NCBI RefSeq assembly: GCF_000971215.1
Contig: NZ_BBMA01000003.1
Span: 62,001 to 126,000 of the forward strand
Direction: 5' to 3'
From: Demequina silvatica
GTDB lineage: Bacteria > Actinomycetota > Actinomycetes > Actinomycetales > Demequinaceae
Length of the DNA: 64,000 bases
The notes below the pieces were generated by a model. The model was given only the letters and a program-made list of their open reading frames with translations, had not been told where the DNA came from and did no database searches. Position 1 is the stretch's first letter. Each line of letters opens with the position of its first letter. Below are positions 17,346 through 27,142 of the stretch, piece after piece. The position numbers were made by a program, and so were the translations under genes.

Positions 17346-19001
17346 GTGAAGTTCAGCAAGTCTGTGATCGGCGGTGTCACCCTCGCCTCGGCGTCGGCGC
17401 TCGTGCTGGTCGGCTGCTCGTCCAACGGTTCCGAGACCGACCCGTCGGGTTCGGCCGGTGCTGGCGCGACCGGCGACATGATCATCAAGACCAACGGTTC
17501 TGAGCCCCAGAACCCGCTCATCCCGGTTGCGACCAACGAGACCGGTGGCGGCAAGATCATCGACGCGATCTTCGCGGGCCTGGTGTCCTACGACGCCACC
17601 GGCGCGACGCAGAACGAGGTTGCCGAGTCCATCGAGACCGAGGACAACCAGACCTTCACCATCACGCTGAAGGAGGGCTGGACCTTCACCGACGGCACGC
17701 CCGTCCTCGCCCACAACTTCGTGGACGCGTGGAACTGGGGCGCCGACCCGGCCAACGCCGCGACCGCGCTCAACAGCTACTTCCTCGAGCCCATCGAGGG
17801 CTTCGACGGCTACAACGCCGAGGAGGGTGCCTCGAACCCGGCCATGTCGGGTCTTGAGGTCATCGACGACCTCACCTTCACGGTCACCCTCGCGGCCCCG
17901 AACGCCGAGTTCCCGCTCGCGCTCGGCTACTCCGCCTTCTACCCGCTGCCCGACTCGTTCTTCGAGGACCCGGAGGCCTTCGGCGCCGCCCCGGTCGGCA
18001 ACGGCAACTACATGCTCGCCGACGCCGCCGACTGGCAGCACGACGTGCAGATCGACCTCGCGGTCAACCCCGACTACGCCGGTGAGCGCACGCCCAAGAA
18101 CGACGGCCTGTCGATCATCTTCTACGCGACGCAGGATGCGGCCTACGCCGACCTCCTCGCGAACAACGTGGACGTCATCGACGCGATCCCGCCGTCGGCA
18201 TTCGCGTCCTACGAGGCCGACCTCGGCGACCGCGCCGTGAACCAGCCCGCCGCGATCTTCCAGTCCTTCACCATCCCGGAGCGCCTCGAGCACTTCTCCG
18301 GCGAGGAGGGCAAGCTCCGCCGTCAGGCCATCTCGATGGCCTTCGACCGCGAGCAGATCACGGACGTGATCTTCGAGGGCACCCGTACTCCCGCCTCGGA
18401 CTTCACCTCGCCGGTCATCAACGGCTGGTCGGACTCCATCCCCGGCTCCGAGGTCCTCGCGTACGACCCCGAGCAGGCTGCTGAGCTGTGGGCCCAGGCC
18501 GACGAGATCAGCCCCTGGTCCGGCACCTTCGAGATCGCCTACAACGCTGACGGTGGTCACGACGTGTGGGTCGACGCCGTCCTCAACCAGGTCGGCCAGA
18601 ACCTCGGCATCGACGCGGTGGGCCTGCCCTTCCCGACGTTCGCCGAGCTCCGCACCGAGGTCACCGAGCGCACGCTCAACGCCGCGTCGCGCTCCGGCTG
18701 GCAGGCGGACTACCCGTCGCTCGAGAACTTCCTCGGCCCGATCTACTACACCGGTGCCGGCTCGAACGATGGCGACTACTCCTCGGAGGCCTTCGACACC
18801 CTGATCGACGAGGGCAAGCAGGCCGCCTCCCCGGAGGAGGCCATCGAGAAGTTCCAGGCCGCGCAGGAGGTGCTCTTCGAGGACCTGCCCGCGATCCCGA
18901 TGTGGTACTCGAACGTCAACGGCGGCTTCGCCGAGGGCGTCGAGGGTGTCGTCTTCGACTGGCACTCGGTCCCGCTCTTCTACGAGATCACCAAGGGTTA
19001 A
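17346..19001 (+). CDS. oppA: Oligopeptide ABC transporter substrate-binding lipoprotein
   Basis: This 551-residue SBP_bac_5 protein has a lipoprotein signal with lipobox LVGC (Cys24) and a Ser/Gly-rich linker. Family stretches include KIIDAIFAGLVSYDATG, VLAHNFVDAWNWGADP and RRQAISMAFDREQIT. It captures oligopeptides outside the membrane and delivers them to the OppBC channel encoded downstream. The GTG start follows AGGAGG by 4-5 nt. Codon use is somewhat less GC-biased than in neighbouring genes, common for highly expressed binding proteins. A hairpin after the gene probably lowers downstream expression. Confidence 0.93.
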   Translation: MKFSKSVIGGVTLASASALVLVGCSSNGSETDPSGSAGAGATGDMIIKTNGSEPQNPLIPVATNETGGGKIIDAIFAGLVSYDATGATQNEVAESIETEDNQTFTITLKEGWTFTDGTPVLAHNFVDAWNWGADPANAATALNSYFLEPIEGFDGYNAEEGASNPAMSGLEVIDDLTFTVTLAAPNAEFPLALGYSAFYPLPDSFFEDPEAFGAAPVGNGNYMLADAADWQHDVQIDLAVNPDYAGERTPKNDGLSIIFYATQDAAYADLLANNVDVIDAIPPSAFASYEADLGDRAVNQPAAIFQSFTIPERLEHFSGEEGKLRRQAISMAFDREQITDVIFEGTRTPASDFTSPVINGWSDSIPGSEVLAYDPEQAAELWAQADEISPWSGTFEIAYNADGGHDVWVDAVLNQVGQNLGIDAVGLPFPTFAELRTEVTERTLNAASRSGWQADYPSLENFLGPIYYTGAGSNDGDYSSEAFDTLIDEGKQAASPEEAIEKFQAAQEVLFEDLPAIPMWYSNVNGGFAEGVEGVVFDWHSVPLFYEITKG

Positions 19002-19012
19002 TCCCGACCGTC

Positions 19013-19040
19013 GGCCCGCCCCGCTCACGCGGGGCGGGCC
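19013..19040 (+). terminator. Hairpin between oppA and oppB (partial terminator)
   Basis: A perfect 12-bp stem (GGCCCGCCCCGC, 19013-19024, with 19029-19040) closes a TCAC loop and is followed by TTCGTTCG. It lies inside the operon, so it probably gives high oppA and lower permease expression. Confidence 0.8.
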
Positions 19041-19137
19041 TTCGTTCGTCCACCACCCGCCGGGCGCCTCGACGCCCCCTTCCGCCGCTGCGACCGCGTC
19101 CCCGCGCCGCGCGTGGAGGGGCGCGGCACCGGCCAGG

Positions 19138-19143
19138 TAGAAT
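19138..19143 (+). promoter_or_regulatory. Internal -10 box (TAGAAT) before oppB
   Basis: TAGAAT lies 46 bp before the oppB ATG, after the oppA hairpin, and suggests a second promoter for the transport genes. No clear -35 is visible. Confidence 0.4.
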
Positions 19144-19188
19144 CGGCACTCTCATGCTCAAGACATCTCTCAGCCGCGAGGTGCGCCC

Positions 19189-20115
19189 ATGCTGATGTAC
19201 GTGGTGCGCCGCCTCCTGCAGGCGATCCCCGTCTTCCTGGGGACAACGTTCCTCATCTACTTCATGGTCTTCTCCATGCCGGGCGACCCGATCCTCGCCC
19301 TCTTCGGTGAGAAGACTCCGAATCCGGCCGTCCTCGAGGCGGTGCGCGCGCAGTACCACCTCGACCAGCCGTTCTTCATGCAGTACCTGCACTATCTGCA
19401 GAACCTGCTGACCGGCAACATGGGCACCACGTTCTCGGGTCAGGAGGTGTCGGACGTCCTCGCCCGCGCCTTCCCGGTGACGCTCAAGCTGGTGCTCATG
19501 GCCGTTGTCATCGAGTTCATCCTCGCAGTCGTGATCGGCCTCATCTCCGGCCTGCGCAAGGGCGGCATCATCGACAACACCAACCTGGTGGTGGCGCTGG
19601 TGCTCAGCTCGGTGCCGCCGTTCGTGGCGCTGTTCCTCGCGCAGTACTTCATCGGCATCAAGCTCGGATGGGCGCCGGTCACCGTGGGTGCGAACACCAC
19701 CTGGAGCGCGATGTTCCTCCCAGCGTTGGTGATCGCGCTCACCATCTACGTCACGGGCATGAGGCTCATGCGTGGATCCGTCATCGAGGCGCAGTCCGCC
19801 GACTACGTGCGGACCGCGCTCGCCAAGGGTCTGACCCGCCGCCGCATCATCCCGGTGCACGTCGCCCGCAACTCGCTGATCCCTGTGATCACCAACACCG
19901 CCGCGAGCTTCGGCGCGCTGATCGCGGGCACCACGGTGACGGAGGGAATCTTCAACATCCCCGGCGTCGGCAAGGTCCTCTTCGATGCGATCGTGAGGGG
20001 CGAGACCGTCACGGTGGTCTCGATCGTGACGATCCTCACGATCCTCTACATCATCGTGAACATCCTCGTGGACCTGCTCTACGCCGTGCTCGACCCAAGG
20101 ATCCGCTATGTCTGA
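19189..20115 (+). CDS. oppB: Oligopeptide ABC transporter permease OppB
   Basis: This 308-residue membrane protein has six predicted spans starting with YVVRRLLQAIPVFLGTTFLIYF. The cytoplasmic EAA loop (DYVRTALAKGLTRRRIIPVH) contacts the ATPase, and GKVLFDAI follows near the C-terminus. The N-terminal FSMPGDP motif is typical of OppB/DppB. It overlaps oppC by 8 bp. Confidence 0.93.
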   Translation: MLMYVVRRLLQAIPVFLGTTFLIYFMVFSMPGDPILALFGEKTPNPAVLEAVRAQYHLDQPFFMQYLHYLQNLLTGNMGTTFSGQEVSDVLARAFPVTLKLVLMAVVIEFILAVVIGLISGLRKGGIIDNTNLVVALVLSSVPPFVALFLAQYFIGIKLGWAPVTVGANTTWSAMFLPALVIALTIYVTGMRLMRGSVIEAQSADYVRTALAKGLTRRRIIPVHVARNSLIPVITNTAASFGALIAGTTVTEGIFNIPGVGKVLFDAIVRGETVTVVSIVTILTILYIIVNILVDLLYAVLDPRIRYV

Positions 20116-21039
20116 CCGCACGATCGAGCACTACGTCGCCCCGATCGACGAGAATTCGGCCGTCGAGGTCGACAAGGTCAAGCTCTCCGAGACCCGATCG
20201 AACCTCTGGCTCGACGCGTGGCGCGACCTGCGCCGCCGGCCCCTGTTCTACATCGCCCTGGCGATGGTCCTGGTGGTCACGGCCGCGGCCTTCTTCCCCG
20301 AGTGGTTCACCAGCGTGGACCCGAAGGCGACGGACCTCGCGAAGTCCAACGGGGCGCCGGAGCCCGGCCACCCGCTCGGCTTCACGTTCCAGGGCGCGGA
20401 CATCTACGCGCGCATCATCTACGGCGCGAGCACGTCGCTCGCCGTCGGCGTGCTGACGATGCTCATCACCGGCGTGATCGGCATCCCGATGGGTGCCCTC
20501 GCGGGCTTCTACGGCGGCAAGGTGGACTCGGTGCTCTCCCGCATCGGTGACATCTTCTTCTCCATCCCCTACTTCCTCGCGGCCGTGGTCGTGATGTCGG
20601 TGATGCCGTCGAAGAACGTGCTGACCATCTCGTTCGCGATCGGTGGATTCGCGTGGGCCTCGCTCGCTCGCATCCTCCGCGCGGAGATCCTGCAGGTGAA
20701 GAACCTCGAGTACGTGATGGCGTCAGAGGCGGTGGGCCGGTCCAAGTTCGGCACGCTCGTCCGTCACGTGCTGCCGAACTCGCTCACGCCCGTGATCGTG
20801 TACCTGACCATCGCGCTCGGCGCGGCCATCACCGCGGAGGCGACGCTGTCCTTCCTCGGTGTCGGCCTGAACAACGTCATCTCGTGGGGTAACGACATCG
20901 CGGACGCGCAGACGTCGATCCGCGTCGCGCCGGGCTCGCTGTTCTGGCCGTCGGTGGCGCTGACGCTCACGGTGCTCGCGTTCATCGTGCTCGGCGAGCT
21001 GCTCCGTGACGCGCTTGACCCGAAGGCGAGGGCTCGCCG

Positions 21040-21043
<4 letters not shown>
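20108..21043 (+). CDS. oppC: Oligopeptide ABC transporter permease OppC
   Basis: This 311-residue permease pairs with OppB. It has the soluble N-terminal region and first span of OppC/DppC proteins, GADIYARIIYGASTSLAVG, a SIPYFL helix, the EAA loop EYVMASEAVGRSKFGTLVRH and SWGNDIADAQ near the C-terminus. Its start overlaps the end of oppB and its stop overlaps the ATPase start. Confidence 0.93.
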
Positions 21044-22794
<1,751 letters not shown>

Positions 22795-22820
22795 CCCTCG
22801 AGATCAGCCCCGCGGCCCCG

Positions 22821-23021
22821 TCAGTCCTCGCGACCGGCGGGGCCGCGGCGCTTCTCGGGGAAGGGCTCCATCTGCTCGGGTGACGGGATCTCGATGCCGG
22901 CCACCGCATCGTCCCGCGGCGGTGCCTCGCCCACCACCTCGGTGGCCGGACGCACCTTGTCCAGGTTCTTCTGCTCGCGCGTATGCGCGAGGCCCGGGTT
23001 GAACAGCTCCTCGAAGCTCAT
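22821..23021 (-). CDS. Small conserved-looking protein, 66 aa
   Basis: The product MSFEELFNPGLAHTREQKNL... is short, charged and soluble. Its first residues resemble small actinobacterial proteins that begin with a (G/S)FEELFxPGxxH motif; I recall the pattern but cannot confirm a family. The ATG at 23021 follows TACTCT by 6 nt (leaderless layout) and it is transcribed divergently from ychF, which supports a real gene. The upstream region has a GGACGATGCG copy, and another lies inside the gene. Confidence 0.6.
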   Translation of the reverse strand: MSFEELFNPGLAHTREQKNLDKVRPATEVVGEAPPRDDAVAGIEIPSPEQMEPFPEKRRGPAGRED

Positions 23022-23038
23022 GGCCCCAGAGTAGGACG

Positions 23039-23048
23039 GGACGATGCG
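23039..23048 (+). repeat. GGACGATGCG motif copy (intergenic)
   Basis: Copy in the spacer between the 66-aa gene and ychF, with flanks CG and CGGG, matching the extended intergenic form GGGACGATGCGCGGG. Confidence 0.6.
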
Positions 23049-23098
23049 CGGGTCACCCGGGCGGGCGCCGTCACCGGCCGCCGGTAGACTTGGCGCCC

Positions 23099-24184
23099 GT
23101 GGCTCTTACCATCGGAATCGTCGGTCTCCCGAACGTCGGCAAGTCGACCCTCTTCAACGCCCTCACCCGCGCCGAGGTGCTCGCCGCGAACTACCCGTTC
23201 GCGACCATCGAGCCCAACGTCGGCGTGGTCCCGCTGCCGGACGCGCGCCTGGGCCAGCTCGCCGAGGTGTTCGGCTCCGAGCGCGAGGTCCCCGCGACGG
23301 TGTCCTTCGTCGACATCGCCGGCATCGTCAAGGGCGCATCCGAGGGCGAGGGCCTGGGCAACGCGTTCCTCGCGAACATCCGTGAGGCGGACGCGATCTG
23401 CCAGGTGACCCGCGGCTTCGAGGACCCCGACGTGATCCACGTCGACGGCAAGGTCGACGCGGCCTCCGACATCGAGACCATCAACACCGAGCTGATCCTC
23501 GCGGACCTCCAGACCGTGGAGAAGGCGATCCCGCGCCTCGAGAAGGAGGTGCGCGCCAAGAAGGCCGACCCGAACTTCCTCGCTGCCGTGAACACCGCCA
23601 AGGGGATCCTCGAGGCGGGCACGGCGCTCAGCGCCGGAGCGGCCGCCGCGAAGCTGGACCTCGCGGACGTGAAGGAGCTCAACCTGCTCACGGCCAAGCC
23701 GTTCATCTACGTCTTCAACGTGGACGATGCGGTGCTCGCCGACGCGTCCAAGCGCGAGGCCCTCGCGGCGCAGGTCGCGCCCGCCGAGGCGATCTTCCTC
23801 GACGCGAAGTTCGAGGCGGAGCTGGTCGAGCTCACCGAGGACGAGGCGCGCGAGATGCTCGCCGAGAACGGCCAGGACGAATCCGGCCTGGACCAGCTGG
23901 CTCGGGTCGGCTTCGACACGCTCGGCCTCCAGACCTACCTCACGGCGGGCCCCAAGGAGGCGCGCGCCTGGACCATCCACAAGGGCTGGACCGCGCCCCA
24001 GGCCGCAGGCGTCATCCACACCGACTTCGAGCGTGGCTTCATCAAGGCCGAGGTGGTCCACTTCCACGACCTGCTCGAGACCGGATCGATGGCCGAGGCG
24101 AAGTCCAAGGGCAAGGTCCGCATCGAGGGCAAGGACTACGTCATGCAGGACGGCGACGTGGTCGAGTTCAGGTTCAATGTGTAG
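23099..24184 (+). CDS. ychF: Ribosome-associated ATPase/GTPase YchF (OBG family)
   Basis: The 361-residue product has the P-loop GLPNVGKSTLFNAL (about 8-21), VPLPDARLGQLAEVF, SFVDIAGIVKGASEGEGLGN (switch II), a coiled-coil insertion, and a C-terminal TGS domain with RAWTIHKG and the end GDVVEFRFNV. YchF binds ATP in preference to GTP and associates with ribosomes. The GTG at 23099 lies 8 nt after TAGACT. Its last 27 bp recur twice downstream (24465-24491 and 26331-26357), suggesting that the 3' end is an integration target. Confidence 0.95.
   Translation: MALTIGIVGLPNVGKSTLFNALTRAEVLAANYPFATIEPNVGVVPLPDARLGQLAEVFGSEREVPATVSFVDIAGIVKGASEGEGLGNAFLANIREADAICQVTRGFEDPDVIHVDGKVDAASDIETINTELILADLQTVEKAIPRLEKEVRAKKADPNFLAAVNTAKGILEAGTALSAGAAAAKLDLADVKELNLLTAKPFIYVFNVDDAVLADASKREALAAQVAPAEAIFLDAKFEAELVELTEDEAREMLAENGQDESGLDQLARVGFDTLGLQTYLTAGPKEARAWTIHKGWTAPQAAGVIHTDFERGFIKAEVVHFHDLLETGSMAEAKSKGKVRIEGKDYVMQDGDVVEFRFNV
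24158..24184 (+). repeat. att-like site, ychF 3' end (copy 1)
   Basis: GTGGTCGAGTTCAGGTTCA followed by ATGTGTAG is the ychF 3' terminus including its stop codon. It matches the second copy at 24 of 27 positions and the third at 22 of 27. It would be the left junction of an element inserted at the end of ychF. Confidence 0.55.
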
Positions 24185-24238
24185 TTCGCCGATGTCTGGC
24201 TCGGACGCATCGGTCTTTCCGACCCGTAGTCTCACGTC

Positions 24239-24427
24239 ATGAGCCAGAACACGCGGCAGGCGCTGATCGAAGACATCATCGAGGGACTTGCCCATGGCGA
24301 TGTTGCCGATGGTCTGCCGGCGTTCGCAATTGTGCGTACGAGCGACGGGTCTGGCATCAAGGTCGATCTCGGCGAGCCGGATCGGGTCTACATCGTCAGC
24401 GTCGCGGAAGCGCCTCGCGTCGACTAG
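24239..24427 (+). CDS. Hypothetical 62-aa protein inside the ychF-linked unit
   Basis: The product begins MSQNTRQALIEDIIEGLAHG and continues with a short beta-rich part (AIVRTSDGSGIKVDLGE, RVYIVSV). I do not recognise it. ATG 24239 follows TAGTCT (24227-24232) by 6 nt, the leaderless layout seen across the window, which supports expression. It is the only gene between the first two copies of the ychF 3' end. Base composition is less GC-biased than in neighbouring genes. Confidence 0.5.
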   Translation: MSQNTRQALIEDIIEGLAHGDVADGLPAFAIVRTSDGSGIKVDLGEPDRVYIVSVAEAPRVD

Positions 24428-24448
24428 TTGCGGCATCTGCTCAGACGT

Positions 24449-24491
24449 TGTTCGGCTCCCGAATGCGGTCGAGTTCAGGTTCAACGTCTAG
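24449..24491 (+). repeat. att-like site (copy 2)
   Basis: The last 27 bp repeat the ychF end. Over 43 bp the site matches copy 3 at 37 positions. Read in the ychF frame it encodes VRLPNAVEFRFNV and a stop, so it looks like the 3' end of a foreign ychF-like gene. Confidence 0.6.
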
Positions 24492-24612
24492 TCCCCGTTC
24501 AACCTCTGGTCGCTGATCCGAGGCAGGTGATCGGGTCGGGTATCGGGGTAGTTGCCGAGCGCGCTGGTGTCGCGCGACGCCCGGATGCGGAATTGGGCTC
24601 TGCGCGGGATGC

Positions 24613-25209
24613 CTACGCGGTGGGCTGGAGCGCGCCGAAGCTTCGGCGGAGGAGAACGGCCGAGCTCTCGACAGCATCGGCCTCCGCCCACGCGGTGAGG
24701 GCGATGTCGAAGCAGGCGAGCGAGGCCTGGACGATCGCTTCGGCGCGCAGATCCCGGTGGTCGCCTTCGAGGCGTTCGGCGACGACGGGCGTAAGCAGGC
24801 GGGCCCACAGCAGGTGCTTCTCGAGGTTCCTTGCTCGTAGCGCCGGGGTACTGCCGAGGACCCGCATCGCCTTCCTGCCCTGTGCCTCGTTCCGGCTCGG
24901 GGTCGCGAGCAACGCCTCGTAGGACGTGAGGAGCGCGTCCCAGATGGGTTCCTCGGAGGGACGGGCTACGAGCTGATCCCGAACGTGCTCGCCCCAGCCG
25001 GCAGGATCGCCGATCACAGTGTCTTCTTTCGCGGGGAAGTACCGGTGAACGCTGCGCGGCGAGACGCCGACCGCGGCGGCGATCTGCTCGACGGTGACGT
25101 TGTCGAACCCGTGCTCATCGAAGAGGTCCACCGCGACCTCGGAGATGCGTGCACGGACTGCGTCGCGCGCGATGGCGCGCATGCCGCCGGGCTTGGTGAC
25201 CTCGCTCAT
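24613..25209 (-). CDS. TetR/AcrR-family transcriptional regulator
   Basis: This 198-residue protein has an N-terminal TetR helix-turn-helix, AVDLFDEHGFDNVTVEQIA followed by GVSPRSVHRYFPAKED (about 25-60), and a helical ligand-binding domain. The ATG at 25209 lies 6 nt after TATGAT on the minus strand. It is divergent from the aldo-keto reductase gene, so it probably represses that gene and itself in response to an aldehyde or similar ligand. Both genes sit between copies 2 and 3 of the ychF 3' end, so they travel as one unit. Confidence 0.9.
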   Translation of the reverse strand: MSEVTKPGGMRAIARDAVRARISEVAVDLFDEHGFDNVTVEQIAAAVGVSPRSVHRYFPAKEDTVIGDPAGWGEHVRDQLVARPSEEPIWDALLTSYEALLATPSRNEAQGRKAMRVLGSTPALRARNLEKHLLWARLLTPVVAERLEGDHRDLRAEAIVQASLACFDIALTAWAEADAVESSAVLLRRSFGALQPTA

Positions 25210-25293
25210 AGATTCATCATAGCGCGCCACAAGTGGCAGAGACTGACACGTTAGGCGTATTATGTCGTGAAGTCACACGAGAAGGGACACCCC

Positions 25294-26229
25294 ATGGAAC
25301 AGCGCATCCTCGGCCGTCAGGGCCTCGCCGTCTCCGCCATCGGCTACGGCGCGATGGGCACCGCAGTCGGCTACGGTCCGAGCGACGACACCGAGTCCAT
25401 CGCGGCGATCCGCGGCGCGCACGACCTCGGCGTCACGCACTTCGACACCGCCGAGATGTACGGCTGGGGCGTCGGAGAGCAGCTGCTCGGCACCGCGCTC
25501 GCGCCCATCCGCGAGCAGGTCACCATCGCCACCAAGTTCGGCTTCACGCCCACGTATGCCCCCAACTCGCAGCCTGACCACGTCCGCACCGTGGTCGACA
25601 ACAGCCTGCGCAACCTCGGCGTGGACCACATCGACGTGCTCTACCAGCACGTCCATGACCCGACCGTGCCCGTCGAGGACGTCGTGGGCGTGATGAAGGA
25701 GTACGTCGACGCCGGCAAGGTGAGGTATCTCGGCTTGTCCAACACGACGCCCGATAACGTGCGGCGCGCACACGCCGTCCAACCGATCTCGGTGCTCCAG
25801 TCCGAGTACTCGATCTTCGCCCGCCAGTCCGAGGCGTTCCTCCCCGTGCTCGAGGAGCTCGGCATCGGCCTTGTCGCCTACTCGCCGCTCGCGCGCGGCT
25901 TCCTTTCCGGCGCGGTCCAGCCCCGCTCCGCCTACGACGCGACCGACTTCCGCCAGCGCATCCCGTACTGGGCCCCCGAGCACTACGACGCCAACGTCGC
26001 CATCGTCGAGGCGCTCACGGCGCTCGCCGAAGAGAAGGGTGCGACCCTCGCGCAGCTCGCCATCGCCTGGCTGCTCGCGCAGCGGGACTACATCGTTCCC
26101 ATCCCCGGCTCGCGCAACCCCGCACGCGTCGCCCAGAACATCGCTTCCGCAAGCATCGTCCTGACCGAGGCTGACCTCGCGCGCATCGCTGAGATCGCAC
26201 CGACCGGAGGAGTGGTGGCGGGACGCTGA
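25294..26229 (+). CDS. Aldo/keto reductase
   Basis: This 311-residue NADP(H)-dependent TIM-barrel oxidoreductase reduces aldehydes or ketones. The catalytic tetrad is visible: Asp51 and Tyr56 in HFDTAEMYGWG, Lys81 in ATKFGF and His119 in YQHVHD. The C-terminal cofactor site PIPGSRNPARVAQN is also present. ATG 25294 follows GAAGGGA; a -10-like TATTAT is at 25258-25263. It is probably controlled by the divergent TetR gene. The substrate is unknown. Confidence 0.92.
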   Translation: MEQRILGRQGLAVSAIGYGAMGTAVGYGPSDDTESIAAIRGAHDLGVTHFDTAEMYGWGVGEQLLGTALAPIREQVTIATKFGFTPTYAPNSQPDHVRTVVDNSLRNLGVDHIDVLYQHVHDPTVPVEDVVGVMKEYVDAGKVRYLGLSNTTPDNVRRAHAVQPISVLQSEYSIFARQSEAFLPVLEELGIGLVAYSPLARGFLSGAVQPRSAYDATDFRQRIPYWAPEHYDANVAIVEALTALAEEKGATLAQLAIAWLLAQRDYIVPIPGSRNPARVAQNIASASIVLTEADLARIAEIAPTGGVVAGR

Positions 26230-26314
26230 TCCTGGATCCGGCGTGACCGGCGGACACCTCGAGCGGTGCGACGCTCGAGGTACCCGCCTGCTTCGTTCGC
26301 GAGTCGTCACCGGG

Positions 26315-26357
26315 TGTTCGGTTACGGAACGCGGTCGAGTTCACGTTTAACGTCTAG
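26315..26357 (+). repeat. att-like site (copy 3)
   Basis: The site ends GCGGTCGAGTTCACGTTTAA plus CGTCTAG (26331-26357), the ychF 3' end with five changes. In the ychF frame it encodes VRLRNAVEFTFNV and a stop. Three of the six changes against copy 2 are synonymous in that frame. The higBA operator starts on its last two bases. Confidence 0.55.
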
Positions 26358-26384
26358 CGTTATTAACGCTAAGCGTTATAGATT
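26356..26384 (+). promoter_or_regulatory. higBA promoter and operator
   Basis: AGCGTTATTAACGCT (26356-26370) is a 15-bp palindrome (7-bp arms, 1-bp centre), followed by a third half-site AAGCGTTA (26371-26378). A TAGATT -10 box (26379-26384) lies 6 nt before the higB GTG. Antitoxin HigA typically represses its own operon through such repeats. Confidence 0.6.
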
Positions 26385-26390
26385 GCTCGT

Positions 26391-26672
26391 GTGATCAGAT
26401 CGTTCGGTGACAAGAACACCGAGCGTCTGTGGCGTCGGGAGAAGGTGCCGTCGATCGATCCGCGCGTGCAGAAGGCGGCCATTCGCAAGCTCGCCCAGAT
26501 CCACGCGGCTCGATTCCTCGACTCGCTGCGGGTTCCGCCTGGCAATCGTCTCGAGTTGTTGAAGGGCGATCGCGCGGGCCAGCACAGTGTCCGTGTCAAT
26601 GACCAATGGAGAATCTGTTTCACCTGGAGAGAAGGAAGTGCGGAGGATGTCGAACTCGTCGACTACCACTGA
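26391..26672 (+). CDS. higB: HigB/RelE-superfamily toxin (mRNA interferase)
   Basis: This 93-residue basic protein follows the HigB family: IRSFGDKNTERLWRREKV at the N-terminus, a central helix, GDRAGQHSVRVNDQWRICF with the conserved Arg/Trp strand, and a terminal VELVDYH (His93). HigB cleaves mRNA on ribosomes. The GTG start is leaderless. The toxin precedes the antitoxin, as is typical of hig loci, and overlaps it by 26 nt. Length and motifs look intact. Confidence 0.92.
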   Translation: MIRSFGDKNTERLWRREKVPSIDPRVQKAAIRKLAQIHAARFLDSLRVPPGNRLELLKGDRAGQHSVRVNDQWRICFTWREGSAEDVELVDYH

Positions 26673-26961
26673 GAAGTGGGCTCCCATCCACCCTGGCGAG
26701 GTGCTGATGGAGGATTTCATCAAGGGCTTCGAGATCACCCAGAACAAGCTTGCGGTGGCGATCGGCGTGCCTCCCCGACGTATCAACGAGATCGTTCACG
26801 GCAAGCGCGCCATCACCGCCGACACGGCGCTTCGACTGGGCCGGTACTTCGGTATCGATCCGCAGTTCTGGCTCAACCTCCAGGCACACTATGAGCTCGA
26901 GGTCGCCGAGGACCGGATGGCCGCGCAGATCGCTGCCATCACGCCGATCCAGGTCGCCTGA
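26647..26961 (+). CDS. higA: HigA-family antitoxin, XRE-type helix-turn-helix
   Basis: This 104-residue protein starts PIHPGEVLMEDFIKGFEIT-like after a short tail, then has the HTH ITQNKLAVAIGVPPRRINEI and GKRAITADTALRLGRYFG, followed by DPQFWLNLQAHYELE, all diagnostic of HigA antitoxins. It neutralises HigB and represses the operon. ATG 26647 follows CGGAGG directly, consistent with translational coupling to higB. Confidence 0.93.
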   Translation: MSNSSTTTEKWAPIHPGEVLMEDFIKGFEITQNKLAVAIGVPPRRINEIVHGKRAITADTALRLGRYFGIDPQFWLNLQAHYELEVAEDRMAAQIAAITPIQVA

Positions 26962-27142
26962 GCGCCGCTGATCAGATCGCGGCGATCGAGCCCTTGCGGG
27001 CGACCTGACTTCACGCAGCACAGGAGAGGGCGCCCGGCGAGGGAACCCGGTCGGCACTGGACCGCCGCGGAGTGCTCCGTCCGCATCGCGCGGCCGCGCG
27101 ACGCTTCCCCTGCCTTCTGGTTGCTCCGGCTACCCTGGGCGC

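Noticed and set aside
24465-24491. Copies of the ychF 3' end as pseudogene fragments of ychF
   Set aside because: Only the last 27-43 bp are present, with nothing upstream matching ychF, so an att-like repeat is a better explanation than gene decay.
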